Shown: piece after piece, positions 45,012-57,366 of the stretch | Layout: the number at the start of each line of letters is the position of its first letter | Numbering within the stretch: position 1 is the stretch's first letter | DNA from: Corinectria fuckeliana | Lineage: Eukaryota; Ascomycota; Sordariomycetes; Hypocreales; Nectriaceae | Direction of reading: 5' to 3' | DNA: 64,000 nt | Assembly: GCA_019137255.1 (NCBI GenBank) | Contig: WPDH01000003.1 | Coordinates: 62,181 to 126,180, forward strand | Made by a program: the position numbers and the translations under genes | Notes under the pieces: model-generated | The model's database searches: none | What the model saw: the letters and a program-made list of their open reading frames with translations, nothing else | Told to the model about the DNA's origin: nothing

Positions 45012-46467
45012 GATGGATGAGCTTGATGAAGAGCAGAAAAAGAAAGAGGAATCAAGGTCGAGCAGATTTTGTCAAAGGCTTCCGCACCATCACGTGCACC
45101 GTCAACTCTTCTAATGGAAGGCGCGAATATTTGCTATTTGTTGCCTGTCCTCTCAGGCTTGGAGATTTTGCCTCCAGATTCATGACCAATGATGGCAATT
45201 CTCGTGGGTAGCAGCGAGCCTTACTGGCCAACATAATAGGTACCAAACTAAATTATTTGCTGCCTTTGCCTGCCCACTGGGAATTCTCAATTAGTGAACA
45301 CTTGAACCAACCTACTAGCTTGCATCCAGCCTGCCCGAACCAACGCTGCTGCCGTCGAATCTGTTCAACATTAGCTTGTCAGTCTTTACACTGTCAAGGC
45401 TGGCTGGCTACCTACCTACCTAGGGATGATTGCGCCGAGAAGGACGAAAGGCCGGTCGACTTGACGATATACACGACCAAAGCGGGCCAGCGACGGATAG
45501 AGGAGAGCTGGTGGAAGAGAGGCGATGCTGAGGGGATACGGTGGGAACGCGGAGAGGGCAGAGAGATGCTGGACTGGGTGAACGCTCTGGGGAGAGGACA
45601 GTCATCTGTGATGGAAGGGTGCGAGATACAGCCAGTGGGGAGAACCAAGACGAGGAACGATACTGCTCCCTGATCCTTTGGCGACTGACGTCTTTTGAAC
45701 AGTCGCCCTTGGTAGTAGGTACTAGGTAGCTGTCACGAAGTACACACAACTGGTTGCTTCAAAGAAAACTAATGTACATCTGCATTACTCCCTCTGAATC
45801 CAATAGCTTCTCTTGTGAAGCTTGTGTCTCGCCCATGGCAAATAAAATGACTTCAATGCAAATGAGTTGCTACGCCTCCATCGGCGCTCCGCCACTGACT
45901 CTTCGGTCCTTCAGCGCAATGGATCTTTCCAGCACAGCTAGCGTCTCGCCTCTGGTGCGACGATTGCTTCAATCCGTTTTCACACAAAAGCACTATTCGA
46001 AATGGAGCATCCACCGTTGACCCTCTAGCCCTTCAAAAGGAATATGTCTTTCCGCCAACGCCTGGTCCTCGCCTCTGCTATGGCGACGACTTGCCCTGGA
46101 AGCATGTTGGTTACTGGCTACGGAGGATGGAACTCGACTATTGCCAGGTCCTGTTGCTTTCTTGCCATTCTGCGTATGTACTGTAACAAACAAACGAGGC
46201 AAAGCTGCTCGTTCCTGTAACCTGCGTCTTTGGCATCTCACGTCAGCTCGACCGGGTAGTCGAGCTCAGCCACAAATCCTCACCTCGCTTGCATCAACTC
46301 GTCTCTGATTGGACATCATCCCGTCTTAGAGAACAGGGCTGTGATTTCGTACACTTATTAGCGGCTGTGCACCGCCCACATCACAGCGTCGCTCAAATAC
46401 CCGTCCAGCAGCTGTCACTCTCGACTCCGAGGACCCTCTCTCCTTAGTCTCACCGTTCCTCGTCACT
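45012..46467. other. Intergenic, 1.45 kb
   Basis: Shared upstream region of the zinc-knuckle gene and the P450 gene. Overlapping short frames (45257-45673 plus and 45420-45749 minus) show no domain. A short CTAC(C) repeat lies near 45411-45422. Confidence 0.55.
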
Positions 46468-48284
46468 ATGGCGTCGACCACCGCAGGGGATGCCATCAAC
46501 AACGGCGTCGCGGGCTCAGCATCTCAAGGTGTCATTGCTGACTTCGTCGGTCGCACGCCCAGCACCGCCAGCGTCGTCGCCGCCGTCGTGCTGGCGACAG
46601 CCATCATCGCGCCGCTTCTCAACAAGCTTCTATCTCCCTCCGTGGACCGGCTCGAGCCGCCATTAGTCAGACCCACGATTCCCTTCATCGGCCACATCGT
46701 CGGCATCATTCGCTACCAGAACGGTTATCACCGAATCGTCCAGTGCGTGACGGCGTGATGGCTCCTCAGACTGCATTCTCCTGCTGACGAACCGTAGCGA
46801 CGCCAATCCCTCTCTGGACATTGCGACTCTCCCGATGCTAAACGGCAAGATGTACTCCGTCTTCAACCCCTACCTCATCCAGGCAATCCTGCGCAACAAG
46901 ATTGCCTCTTTCGAGCCATTCGTCACCGAATTCGCCCAGAAGACTTTTGGCCTCAGCGCGTGCACCGTTGCCAAAGTGACGTCCAACCCAAAGCTTGTGC
47001 CTGACTTTACCGATGCCATTCACTCCAGCTTTCAAACCGACATGCTCCACAAGATGAACGTCCACTTCTTGGCCCAGATCTCCTCCAGGCTCAGCCGTGT
47101 TGGCGGCGGTGCCAGAACGATAGATGGCACGAATTCCGGCAAGGAAACGCTGCTGGATCGGGGCCTCCAGGTGGACAACCTCTATCTCTGGTGCCGGGAT
47201 ATAATGACCCTAGCCACGACTCGGGCTCTGTACGGGGATCATGACCCTTATAACCGAGACCCCTCCCTCGTTGAGCTCGCATGGTGCGTCGCTCAACATC
47301 CTGCCAACTGTGTCTGCACTGACAAAACGCGGCAGGACCTTTGAGAAGTCTGTTCCGTACTTCCTCCTCTCCCTCTTCCCATCCATCACCATGCCCAAGG
47401 CCTACCAGGCCCGAGGCAAGCTCCAAGCCCTCATGTCAGAGTACTACACGGCTGAGCACGACCTCACGGACCCGACGACCTCGCAGCTCGTCATCAACCG
47501 CGCCAACGCCCTGCGCAAGCACGGCTTCACGGGCGATGAGATTGGCCTGCTGGAAGCAATCCTGCCTGTGGTAGCCACTATCAATGCGGTGCCCACCTTC
47601 TACTGGGTGCTGCTCTACGTTCTTGCGCGGCCAGAGCTTACAGTGCGCCTGAGAGCGGAAGTGGCGGCAGCAGCAAGGATAACCCACAACGAGGACACAG
47701 GACGGACCGTGACGTTCGACATTGCCAAGTTCGATGACCAGCTTCCTTTACTCATCAGCTGCTACTGGGAGACGATGCGCCTGACCAACCACTCCGTCAG
47801 CATGCGCCGCATCATGACCGATCACATAGTCACCGGCCCCGACGGCCGCGAGTATTTGCTCAAGAAGGGCACCGACATCCAGCTGCCAGCGGGAGTCACG
47901 CACTACGAAAAATCGACCTGGGGAGACGACGCGTCCGACTTCGACCCCGAACGCTTCATCACGCCGCCCGCAACGACGAAGGACAGGACGCCGGCGGCGA
48001 TGGAAGCAGAGCGGAAAAAGAAGGCGGCGTACTTCCCCTTTGGCGGCGGCCGGCATCTATGTCCAGGAAGAAACATGGCGTTTGCCGAGATCCTGGGGTT
48101 CATGTGCATCCTGCTGCTGGGGTACGACGTCGAGCCGGTAGGCGTGGGGTTCAAGGATATAGAGATGGATGTGCCGGCATTGGCGACCGGAACTGTGAAG
48201 CCTAAGAACCTTGGTAGTGGCCTTGGGGGGCAGGTCTTACGCAGAAGAGGTTGGGAGGATGTAAAATGGAATTTCGAATGTTAA
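46468..48284 (+). CDS. Cytochrome P450 (CYP7/CYP8-like fungal type)
   Basis: Three exons: 46468-46742, 46798-47283 and 47336-48284, giving 569 aa; introns 55 and 52 bp. An N-terminal membrane anchor (VVAAVVLATAIIAPLL) precedes a Pro-rich hinge. The I-helix reads TINAVPTFYWVLLY instead of the usual AGxDT, as in prostacyclin synthase/CYP7-like enzymes. ETMR gives the ExxR motif, FDPERF follows, and the heme loop FPFGGGRHLCPGR places the Cys ligand at about residue 496. The substrate is unknown; many fungal members act on sterols or fatty-acid derivatives. No biosynthetic core gene lies beside it, so I do not assign it to a secondary-metabolite cluster. Confidence 0.92.
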
Positions 48285-49210
48285 TAGCAGCAAGAGAGCG
48301 GGATGGCGGTCCTGTAGATAACCTGAACTTGATAATGGTAGACATCTGAATCCGTGCAATAGAAACCAGTTTGGGGGTATATTGCGCTGAATGAGCGAAA
48401 AACAGCTGTGAACATGATGTTCTACGTTACACTAGAAGTACAGGTTGCTGGGCAGTTGACCTCTATTTCTGGTAGTTTAACAAGATCATTCAATTGATGC
48501 TTGTTGCTCTAGAATTGGTCTTGGGTCTTCCGGGTTAATTCCGGGCCTTTCGTCCTTAGTCATCCCTCCGGCCGGTTTCCGTCAGAATACACCCCGCCTA
48601 ATTCCGTCTCCTAACATCATCTGCAATATTTTCTTCAACTCGCTACTTGGGAGGTTTTTTGCCAATTGACGAGCTCCGAACAATGGCAACTCCTCCTCGA
48701 CATCAAGCTTTAATGGAGCAAATTCTGGATTTCTCTCCTTCTCCACCACTTTCTGCCGATCAGCGGATTCACATTTTACCAGATAATTAACCATTTCGAG
48801 AGTGACAGAGAGATAGCACCGAGTAGGGTGTTTTATACAACCAACCTCTGTCACATTTCGGGATTATAATTGGTATTTGGGATCATCTAGGACATCACTA
48901 TAACCTTCTGATTATTAATATCACTGCCTAGATAACCCACAGATAGCCTGACCTTATAATAATTATTATGACCCTAGCCCTACTAATAATAAAGGCAGCT
49001 AACTTTCTACAACCTTCTACAGATTTCCTAGGAGCCTAAAATTAATATATTTAGACTCTTAATTTATCTCTCTTTTAGCTAGGAAATTAAGAGCTTTTAC
49101 ATTAAGATTTAATCCCTAGTTTGCAATAACCTCGACTTATCTGACTCACCTACAAGCATACGCTATCTGAAGAGTCTCAAGACCTGCTGCTGCAGGCATT
49201 TTTCCTATCG
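48285..49210. other. Intergenic with a small ORF and an AT-rich patch
   Basis: A minus-strand frame at 48582-48854 (90 codons; internal CESADRQKVVEKERNPEF and LPSSELKKILQMMLGD) has protein-like composition but no recognised family. It may be a fragment. 48890-49090 is AT-rich with TA steps like the RIP block, probably a small decayed repeat. Confidence 0.45.
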
Positions 49211-50009
49211 ATGCGACTAAGACTTGATGATGAAGAAGACATCATCTTCAATGATGATAACCAGGAAAAAGATTTACGAACTGATATGGTTGGGTTTTCC
49301 GAGTACCTCGTAGATAACTTTTTTCTGCCTCGTATGTCACCCTTTGCTGAGATTTGGGTCCATTATTGCTAATAATCATAACGCAGTCAAGGCTGCGGCA
49401 CACAAGACCCCTCAACCATCACCAGCCTATCAATCAGCTGTTCTTATGGTTCTGGGAAGTAACCAAGACTATACGACCACGCCAACCCGGATTGCCGCGC
49501 TACGAGGCACATCACTCGTCCGTGATCGCCATAGATGTGTCATATCGCGCACTTTTGACGCTGATGAGGCAGAAGCTGCTCTTGCCATACTCAACATGTT
49601 TGATATTGGCATCGCTCGGCGTATTGAAGGCGTGGAAATAGACCGGCCATTCAACACGGTGACTCTGCGGATGGAGTATCACCGTCGATTTGGTGCATTC
49701 AAGACATTCTTCACTGAGCTCAGCGACCAAGAACCGCACACATACAAGATTGAGTCGTTTGATGATCTCGTTTCACTTGAAGGACTATCGCTTCCAGTCA
49801 CCCGCACCTTACTTCTCAGCCCTGACCGAAATATTGACCCCCCTTCTAACAGGCTTCTTGCAATACACAGAGCCATTGCCCATATTCTTCACCTTTCAGG
49901 TGCCGGGGCGTATATTGACAGGTTTCTGTTGGAAATGGGCGAAGGGTACGTGCGAAGCGATGGGTCTACACAGTTGGGCAAGTTTGTGATGTTACGTCTG
50001 GGGGTTTAA
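49211..50009 (+). CDS. HNH-type fungal protein, motif incomplete
   Basis: Two exons: 49211-49331 and 49387-50009, giving 247 aa; one 55-bp GT-AG intron. RGTSLVRDRHRCVISRTFD is the start of the HNH_2-type module seen in many fungal proteins. RPFNTVTLRMEYHRRFGAF resembles its end (N...H..F). The AHIIP-like segment that normally lies between them and supplies the first His is not seen, and the spacing is short, so nuclease activity is doubtful. Asp/Glu-rich residues precede the intron. The start is uncertain because the frame is open some 60 nt further upstream without an ATG. Neighbours are decayed sequences, which suggests it may be a degenerating member of a multi-copy family. Confidence 0.6.
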
Positions 50010-50158
50010 ACGGTGACAGAGTTGGTGTTCACTAAGCTTGAGCGCTGCTGCCTTAAATGAGATGTTATAGATTTTGTCTTTTATTGAGAAAGCACCACAG
50101 ACAGTTTCATCCTAATTAGTTACGAGACACTAGTAATAGATAAAGGCGATGACGGCCT

Positions 50159-51028
50159 CTAAACATTGTCAGTCATGTACGATACAATCTCGTACAATCC
50201 ACCGGATTGAACCGGCTTACTTCCGGCGAGCTCAATACCACGCGGTAGTCCATTTGTGACGTAGAGACCATCCACAGCGTCACTATCCGACAAGTCTTGA
50301 TCGGAAATGGTGGCACCATCGGACAAGCCATCGTCATGGTGCAGGGAATCGGTGTGCTTATGGTGCGTATGATGAGCGCAAGACTTGGTGTCTCGTTGTC
50401 TGATCGCTCCTGGGTCTCCGACAACCTGGCATGCCTCATCATTCACCAGCTAGTCTCGCATGAACTAGGTCGTAGTATTGAAGGTATCCTCACTGTGCGG
50501 CAGGGGGATGTTGTAAGGTACGTCGAAGCAAGTTCGTTTCGCCGGGAACTCAAGTTCGAATGTCGAGACGGGCTCTCCTGCATGTCTCAACGACAGCCCC
50601 AATTTGTGCTGAAGGCCAAGCTCCTGGACGAGGTGGCAAAATTCCTGTATGAAGGCTTGTTGTCCCGAGAGATGTGGTCCTGGCGCTTCCATGTATTCAT
50701 ATGCCGAAAGATTGCCTTGGTAGTCTACAAAGTAGTGGTGCCCATAGAAAGATGGGTGCTGGGATGCGACAAGAGGCTGCGTGATGTTGATAGTTCCGTG
50801 TTTGGGAACTTGGATGTCTCGAGCAACGAAAACCTCGCCATCTTTGAGGCGGAAGTGTCTGTGGACAAGCTTGATCCTCACTCTGTCTGAGAGATGATTC
50901 TTACTGAGCAGCTGCTTGAGATGGGCTATATCGGCCGCGTTTGTCACTGGAACGTCGTACAGATGGCGTATGTGCAAGATGGTATTGTAGACAGCCGCTA
51001 GGAGCATGTCGTCCTTGAGCACTGCCAT
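50159..51028 (-). pseudogene. Unknown protein gene broken by two in-frame TAG codons
   Basis: A 290-codon frame runs from the ATG at 51028 to the TAG at 50159-50161. It is interrupted by two TAG codons at 50465-50467 and 50450-50452, only five codons apart. Both fit CAG-to-TAG changes, the CpA-to-TpA signature of RIP on the coding strand. The N-terminal part (from MAVLKDDMLLAAVYNTIL) and the C-terminal part (HHTHHKHTDSLHHDD, then SDQDLSDSDAVDG) read on smoothly in the same frame. I recognise no family. AT-rich decayed DNA lies directly upstream (51034-51180). A truncated 187-residue product could still be made. Confidence 0.6.
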
Positions 51029-52321
51029 GTTAAATTATATTAACAGTAAATAGATTAAAAAAAGGTTTATAAAAAACATTACTATTAACCCAACTAGAAT
51101 TTATAATAACTTTATTAAATTTAACTTAGTAATATAGTGTAGCAAGAACACAGGGCGAGGGATATATAGACTAACTTTCTTCTAAAACAACCCTCTTTAA
51201 ACCCCCTAAAGTTACCACAAGGCTGTTAAAGGTAGCGACAAAGAAGTTAGGAAACGGGACTTGAGCCCACGACCTCTTCTGTATCCTACTCTAAATGCAG
51301 CCCTATGGTAGCTTTAGTGAGTGCTGAGCAGGGCTGGGTTTAGAAGAACAGTTAACCACTTCACTACTCGCCCTGTGTTACCTTGACTCCACTTAATGCT
51401 CCACATAGCGTGCTGGCTGCTGGTCTCGAACCGGCAAAGACCCTGTCGATCCCGAGCTACTGAGCGACTGGGCATGTACCCACTTCGTACAGTAGGATGA
51501 GTTCTTACAGTATCCCCCGCTCACCAGTGTATGGCATAGGTGGATTATGCTGTCCCAGATGCGGTGCTACAGACAGAGTGCGAGTCATGCGCCAAGTGTG
51601 AGTAGTGGAGCAATAAATCCCCATTTCCACGCCCCTGGAGACGCCGTTCTGGTAATATACTACGACATTTCAACGAAAGGAAGAAACCGGGCTTCTCGTA
51701 CATTTAGGGGAGGTGGCATTGTGCACTTGTCTTTGAGTTGGGGTTTCCGGAAGGATACTCTTAATGATGACGCGTGTGTAATTGCTGGTGATTCCGCTGC
51801 TAGTACTTGGCTAAGTGGGAAAGGGGGGGGTTCCTCCCGCCGAGCCCGAGCTGTCATATATACAGACAACTATATTCGTACATGCTTCGTACATGGCTTT
51901 AATTATGCGCTGTTCAACCACCACGCGAGACTACAGCATAGTATCGAAATTACTGCTCGTAGCCAATTGTCGGAGTTAACGTTGTGCCGGAGATCTAGCA
52001 TTCCCCATTCTCCGCTTAGATCGCTTCCCGCCCCCAAAACCCACCGCGGATCTCCAAGTCTATGACGACCGCGCCCCACAAGGCTCAACGCCATGCTCAC
52101 CACCATCTCCAAATAAGACATTGGTCTTCACGTGTGCTGCGTGCATCCCGCGAATTGGTAAAGTCCGAAGTCCGAATGACGTGGGCTGCAGCAAAACCTT
52201 CATGCCGTCATACATGCGCTGTGCGTTAATGGCGATGCAATAAAACTACCGTCATCAGCCCGCCGCAGCCGACTTCACCAATTGCCAGCCCAGGTTGCAC
52301 ACACAACACGAAGCAGACGCG
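51029..52321. other. Intergenic with decayed repeat sequence
   Basis: 51034-51180 is AT-rich and RIP-like. 51147-51379 is bounded by a 13-bp inverted repeat (separate entry). The rest up to the ABC gene is promoter. A plus frame at 51547-52065 has no domain-like content. Confidence 0.5.
51147..51379. repeat. Small element with 13-bp inverted ends and a tRNA-like box
   Basis: AACACAGGGCGAG at 51147-51159 is exactly inverted at 51367-51379. Inside, on the minus strand, GGGCTCAAGTCCC (51256-51268) resembles a tRNA T-loop (B box). Another, GGTTCGAGACC, lies just outside at 51422-51432. It may be a tRNA-derived or MITE-like relic. I could not fold a full tRNA. Confidence 0.35.
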
Positions 52322-55300
52322 ATGGACGACGAAAAGCCTACTCCGCGGGACGAAGATATCCCAGGCGGGTATCCTGTGACGCCCAGCGTCAACTCTATCA
52401 GCGAGTATTCGGAGCACGATGGAGTTGCTGCCACCACCGAGTATTCGGAACTGACCGAGGTGCCGGCTTCGATAGTTTTGGCCTTTGCACGCGGTTCTCA
52501 GCATGCCTCGGATGATATCCCACCAACAGACCACCAACAGGAACACGCGTTTGAGCACCATTCTCAGTCTTCGCTGAGCACCATCCCGGCCACCCGCGAA
52601 CACGTGGAAGACGTCCAAGATGCGCGACCACAGACGGCTGTCTTCAACCAGCCCCAGACAGACAGCAAGCCGGCCGACTGGGACGAATTCCACGATCCTC
52701 GAGACACTCAATATCCACCGCAGGCTGCCATCTTCTCTCGCAATTCCCGGTCTTCTTCAGACACTATCCCAGCCCGTCAAGACCGTGCCCGAGACGCTCA
52801 AGATGTCCAAGATACGCGGCAAGTAGCGGCCTTCTCCCGCAAATCATCAGACACCATCGGCCGAGACCGCGTCCAACATACACCAGAGGAGATAGAGCCC
52901 CCAATCGCCGACGCATCATCAACCTCCAGCGCCTCGACCTCCGCAAGCGGCACCCAAATCGCTCCGCTGAGAAGCCCAACCGAAGACGAAAAGCCCAAGC
53001 TCGGACGCAGAAGGACCACCACCCACACCGAGGAAGACCTCTTCCGCGTCCTGTCCCGCCGCCGCACGAATGCCACCGGCGCGGAGGACCCGGAGATGGA
53101 GGAGGAGCAGCAGGAGATCGAACGGCTCATGTCACGCATCTTCGGCCGCGCTCGCCAGGAACAAAGCGAGGGAGAAAAGACGCGCCATACCGGCGTTGTC
53201 TTCCGCGATCTCACCGTCCGCGGCGTCGGTCTAGGCGCGAGTCTGCAGCCTACCGTCGGCGACTTCTTTCTCGGGCTTCCGCGCAAGCTCTCCCATCTCT
53301 TCGCCAAGGGCCCCAAAGCAGCTTTCGCCAAGCCGCCGGTGCGGGACCTCATCAGCCATTTCGACGGCTGCGTGCGACCAGGCGAGATACTCCTCGTGCT
53401 TGGCCGGCCTGGATCGGGATGCAGCACCTTTCTCAAGGCGTTTTGCAATCAGCGTGCCGGCTTCGAGTCCATCGACGGGCAGGTTAGCTACGGCGGGACT
53501 GACGCAGAAACGGTTGCAAAGTATTTCCGTGGCGAAGTCATCTACAACCCAGAGGACGACTTGCACTATGCTACTCTGTCCGTGAAGAGGACGCTCAAAT
53601 TTGCGCTGCAGACGCGCACACCAGGCAAGGAGTCTCGGCTCGACGGTGAGTCGCGAGCCGATTACGTGAGAGAGTTCCTCAGAGTCGTGACGAAGCTGTT
53701 CTGGATCGAGCACACTCTCGGCACCAAGGTAGGCAACGAATTCATCCGCGGTGTATCTGGTGGCGAACGAAAGCGAGTCTCCATCGCCGAGGCCATGATC
53801 ACTCGCGCATCGGTCCAGGGCTGGGACAACTCCAGCAAAGGCCTCGACGCCAGCACCGCCGTCGAGTACGTCAAGTCGATTCGAGCCATGACCAACATGG
53901 CCAACACATCCACCGCCGTCTCGCTCTACCAAGCCGGCGAGACGCTGTACGACCTCGTCGACAAGGTGCTCCTGATCGCCCACGGCCGCTGCCTGTACTA
54001 CGGCCCCGCCGACACGGCCAAGCAATACTTCCTCGACCTAGGCTTCGAGTGCAAGGAGCGCTGGACAACCGCCGACTTCTTGGTGTCCGTGACGGACGAG
54101 CACGAGCGCAGCATCCGATCAGGCTGGGAGTCCCGCATTCCGCGCACCGCCCAAGACTTCGACGCCGCGTACCGTGGGAGCCCCTCGTACCAGCGCAACC
54201 TCGAGGACATGCAGGACTTTGAGTCGCAGCTAGGAGCCCAGACCGCGGAGCGCGAGGAGAACGAGTCGGAGCGCACGCAGAAGAAGAACTACGAGATCCC
54301 GTTCCACAAGCAGGTCGTCGCGTGTACGCACCGCCAGTTCCTCGTCATGACGGGCGATCGCGCGTCGCTGTTTGGCAAATGGGGTGGGTTGGTCTTCCAG
54401 GGCCTCATTGTCGGCAGTCTTTTCTACAACCTCCCGCAGACGGCCGGGGGTGCGTTTCCACGAGGCGGTGCGCTGTTCTTTCTGCTTCTCTTCAACGCGT
54501 TGCTGGCTTTGGCGGAGCAGACGGCTGCGTTCGAGTCGAAGCCAATCCTGCTCAAGCACAAGTCCTTTTCGTTCTACCGTCCGGCGGCGTTTGCCATTGC
54601 GCAGACGGTTGTCGATGTGCCCATGGTATTTATCCAAGTCTTCCTGTTCAACGTCATCATCTACTTCATGGCGAACCTGGCGAGGACTGCGTCGCAGTTC
54701 TTCATCGCCACGCTTATCCTATGGCTCGTCACAATGGTCACGTACGCCTTCTTCCGGGCCATCTCAGCCTGGTGCAAGACGCTGGACGTGGCCACGCGGT
54801 TCACCGGAGTCGCCATCCAGATCCTCGTCGTCTACACCGGTTACCTCATCCCTCCAAGCTCGATGCACCCTTGGTTCAGCTGGCTGCGGTGGATTAACTG
54901 GATCCAGTACGGCTTCGAGTGTCTCATGGCCAACGAGTTCTCCGGGCTCACGCTCGATTGCGTCGCTCCGTATCTTGTACCTCAAGGGCCCGATGCCTCG
55001 CGGCAGTACCAGGGCTGCGCTCTCGCCGGCGCCTCGCCTAGCTCGACTTCTGTCAGCGGCGCAGCCTACATCAAGGCATCCTTTACCTACACCAGGGCGC
55101 ACCTGTGGCGCAACTTTGGCTTCCTTTGGGCCTTCTTCCTTGCTTTCGTGTTCCTGACCGCGCTGGGAATGGAGCAGATGAAGCCCAACGTCGGCGGCGG
55201 CGCCATCACCGTCTTCAAGCGCGGCCAGGTCCCGAAGACGGTCGAGGAATCCATTGCCACCGGCGGACGAGCCGGTAACGGTAATTCTGACGAGGAGTCC

Positions 55301-57366
55301 GGTAGCACGCCCCCCGTCTTAGGCGACGAAGCAAAGGAGACCAGCGACAGCGACACTGCGAAGCAGGTTGCCAAGAACGAGTCCATCTTCACGTTCCGAG
55401 ACGTCAACTACACCATTCCGTTTGAGAAGGGGCAGAGGAAGCTGCTGCAGGACATACAAGGCTATGTACGCCCGGGGAAGCTGACTGCACTCATGGGTGC
55501 CTCTGGTAAGCTCCCATCTGCTCGTCCAGGCCTTTACAAATACTGACTTACTTCTTAGGCGCTGGGAAAACGACCCTGCTCAACGCATTGGCACAGCGCC
55601 TCAAGACGGGCACAGTCACCGGCGACTTCCTCGTCGACGGCCGCCCTCTTCCAAAGTCTTTCCAAAGAGCTACCGGCTTCGCGGAACAGATGGACATCCA
55701 CGAGCCCACGGCTACCGTCCGCGAGGCCCTGCAGTTCTCAGCCCTGCTGCGCCAGCCCAGGGAGGTGCCGGTGAATGAGAAGATGGAGTACTGCGAGACC
55801 ATTATCGACCTCCTGGAGATGCGACCCATCGCCGGCGCCATCATCGGAAAGGTTGGAGAAGGTCTGAACCAGGAACAGAGAAAGCGTCTAACCATTGGCG
55901 TGGAACTGGCCTCGAAGCCCGAGCTGCTCATGTTCCTCGACGAACCGACATCTGGCCTTGACTCTGGAGCTGCCTTCAACATCGTCAGATTCCTTCGCAA
56001 GCTAGCCGATGCAGGCCAAGCCGTCCTATGCACAATCCATCAACCCTCGGCCATCTTGTTCGAGCACTTCGACGAGCTGCTGCTCCTCAAGTCCGGCGGC
56101 CGTGTCGTCTACCATGGTCCTCTCGGCCACGACAGCCACGAGCTGATCGAGTACTTTGAGACCAACGGCGGACCCAAATGTGCTCCGACCGCTAATCCAG
56201 CCGAGTACATGCTTGACACGATCGGAGCTGGAGACCCGGACTACGACGGCCAGGACTGGGGTGATGTCTGGGCGCAATCGCCTCAGCATGAAGCCCGCTC
56301 GCAAGAAATAGAAGAAATCATCTCGGAGCGCCGCAACATCGAGCCGTCCAGAACCCTCACCGACGACCGCGAATACGCTACGCCGCTGACCACGCAGACC
56401 CTCGCCGTTCTCAAGCGCTCCTTTACGGCATACTGGCGCACGCCCAACTACATCTTCGGCAAGATGATGTTGCACGTGCTGACGGGACTCTTCAACTGCT
56501 TCACCTTTTACAAGCTGGGCTCGTCATCCATCGACTTCCAGAACCGCCTATTCTCCATCTTCATGACGTTGACCATCAGTCCGCCCCTGATCCAGCAGCT
56601 GCAGCCGGTATTTTTGCGCTCCCGCCAGGTCTTCCAGTGGCGCGAGGACGGCGCCAAGATCTACAGCTGGGCCGCGTGGACGACCGCTGCGGTGGCGGCC
56701 GAGATACCGTATGCCATTGTTTGCGGCGGCGTGTACTTCAACTGCTGGTGGTGGGGCGTCTTCGGCTGGAACACGTCGAGCTTCACGTCAGGCTTCGCCT
56801 TTCTGCTTGTCATTTTGTTCGAGCTGTACTACGTCGGCTTCGGTCAGGCCATCGCCGCGCTGGCGCCCAACGAGCTTCTGGCGTCGCTGCTGGTGCCCAT
56901 CTTCTTCCTCTTCGTCGTCAGTTTCTGCGGCGTCGTCGTGCCGCCCTCGAGTTTGCCCACGTTCTGGCGCAGGTGGATGTACTGGCTCTCGCCCTTCCAC
57001 TATCTTCTCGAGGCCTTCCTAGGCGTGGCCATCCACGACCAGCCGGTGAAGTGCAAGTCGAGCGAGTTTGCAAGGTTCTCCCCGCCGCCGAACCAGAGCT
57101 GCAAGGACTATGCGGCGCCGTACATCGAACAGGCTGGCGGCCATGTCCAGACTGGCGATGGAGGCGTGTGTGAGTTTTGTCAGTATGCGACTGGGGACGA
57201 GTTTGGGAGAGGATTTAGCGTCTCATATGGGAATATCTGGCGAGACTTTGGAATCTTCTGTGGTTTTATTCTCTTCAACTACGCTGTTGTGTACTTTGCG
57301 ACGTGGCTGAGGTTCCGAGGAAAGAATCCTGTCAAGGTTCTGCAGAGGCGAAAGATCAAGGCTTGA
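52322..57366 (+). CDS. PDR-type ABC transporter (ABCG full-size)
   Basis: Two exons: 52322-55505 and 55559-57366 (53-bp intron that splits the Gly of the second Walker A), giving 1663 aa. The order is NBD1-TMD1-NBD2-TMD2. NBD1 has the Cys-type Walker A GRPGSGCSTFLK (~residue 361), signature VSGGERKRVS and a degenerate Walker B region (GWDNSSKGLDAST). NBD2 has GASGAGKTT, a degenerate signature LNQEQRKRLTIG and Walker B LLMFLDEPTSGLDS. This asymmetry is the rule in fungal PDR pumps, which export drugs, lipids or toxins at the plasma membrane. The N-terminal ~290 residues are a polar extension with an internal repeat (TIPATREHVEDVQDAR and TIPARQDRARDAQDVQ). An upstream in-frame ATG at 52295 would add nine residues. 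Confidence 0.95.

Noticed and set aside
50297..50890. 197-codon plus-strand frame
   Set aside because: Antisense of the TAG-interrupted minus-strand gene, whose frame is longer and has more protein-like composition.
51409..51478. tRNA gene on the minus strand
   Set aside because: Only a T-loop-like box is convincing; acceptor and D stems do not pair.
46468..57366. Secondary-metabolite cluster with P450 and ABC transporter
   Set aside because: No polyketide synthase, peptide synthetase, terpene cyclase or other core gene is in the window, and decayed genes separate the two.
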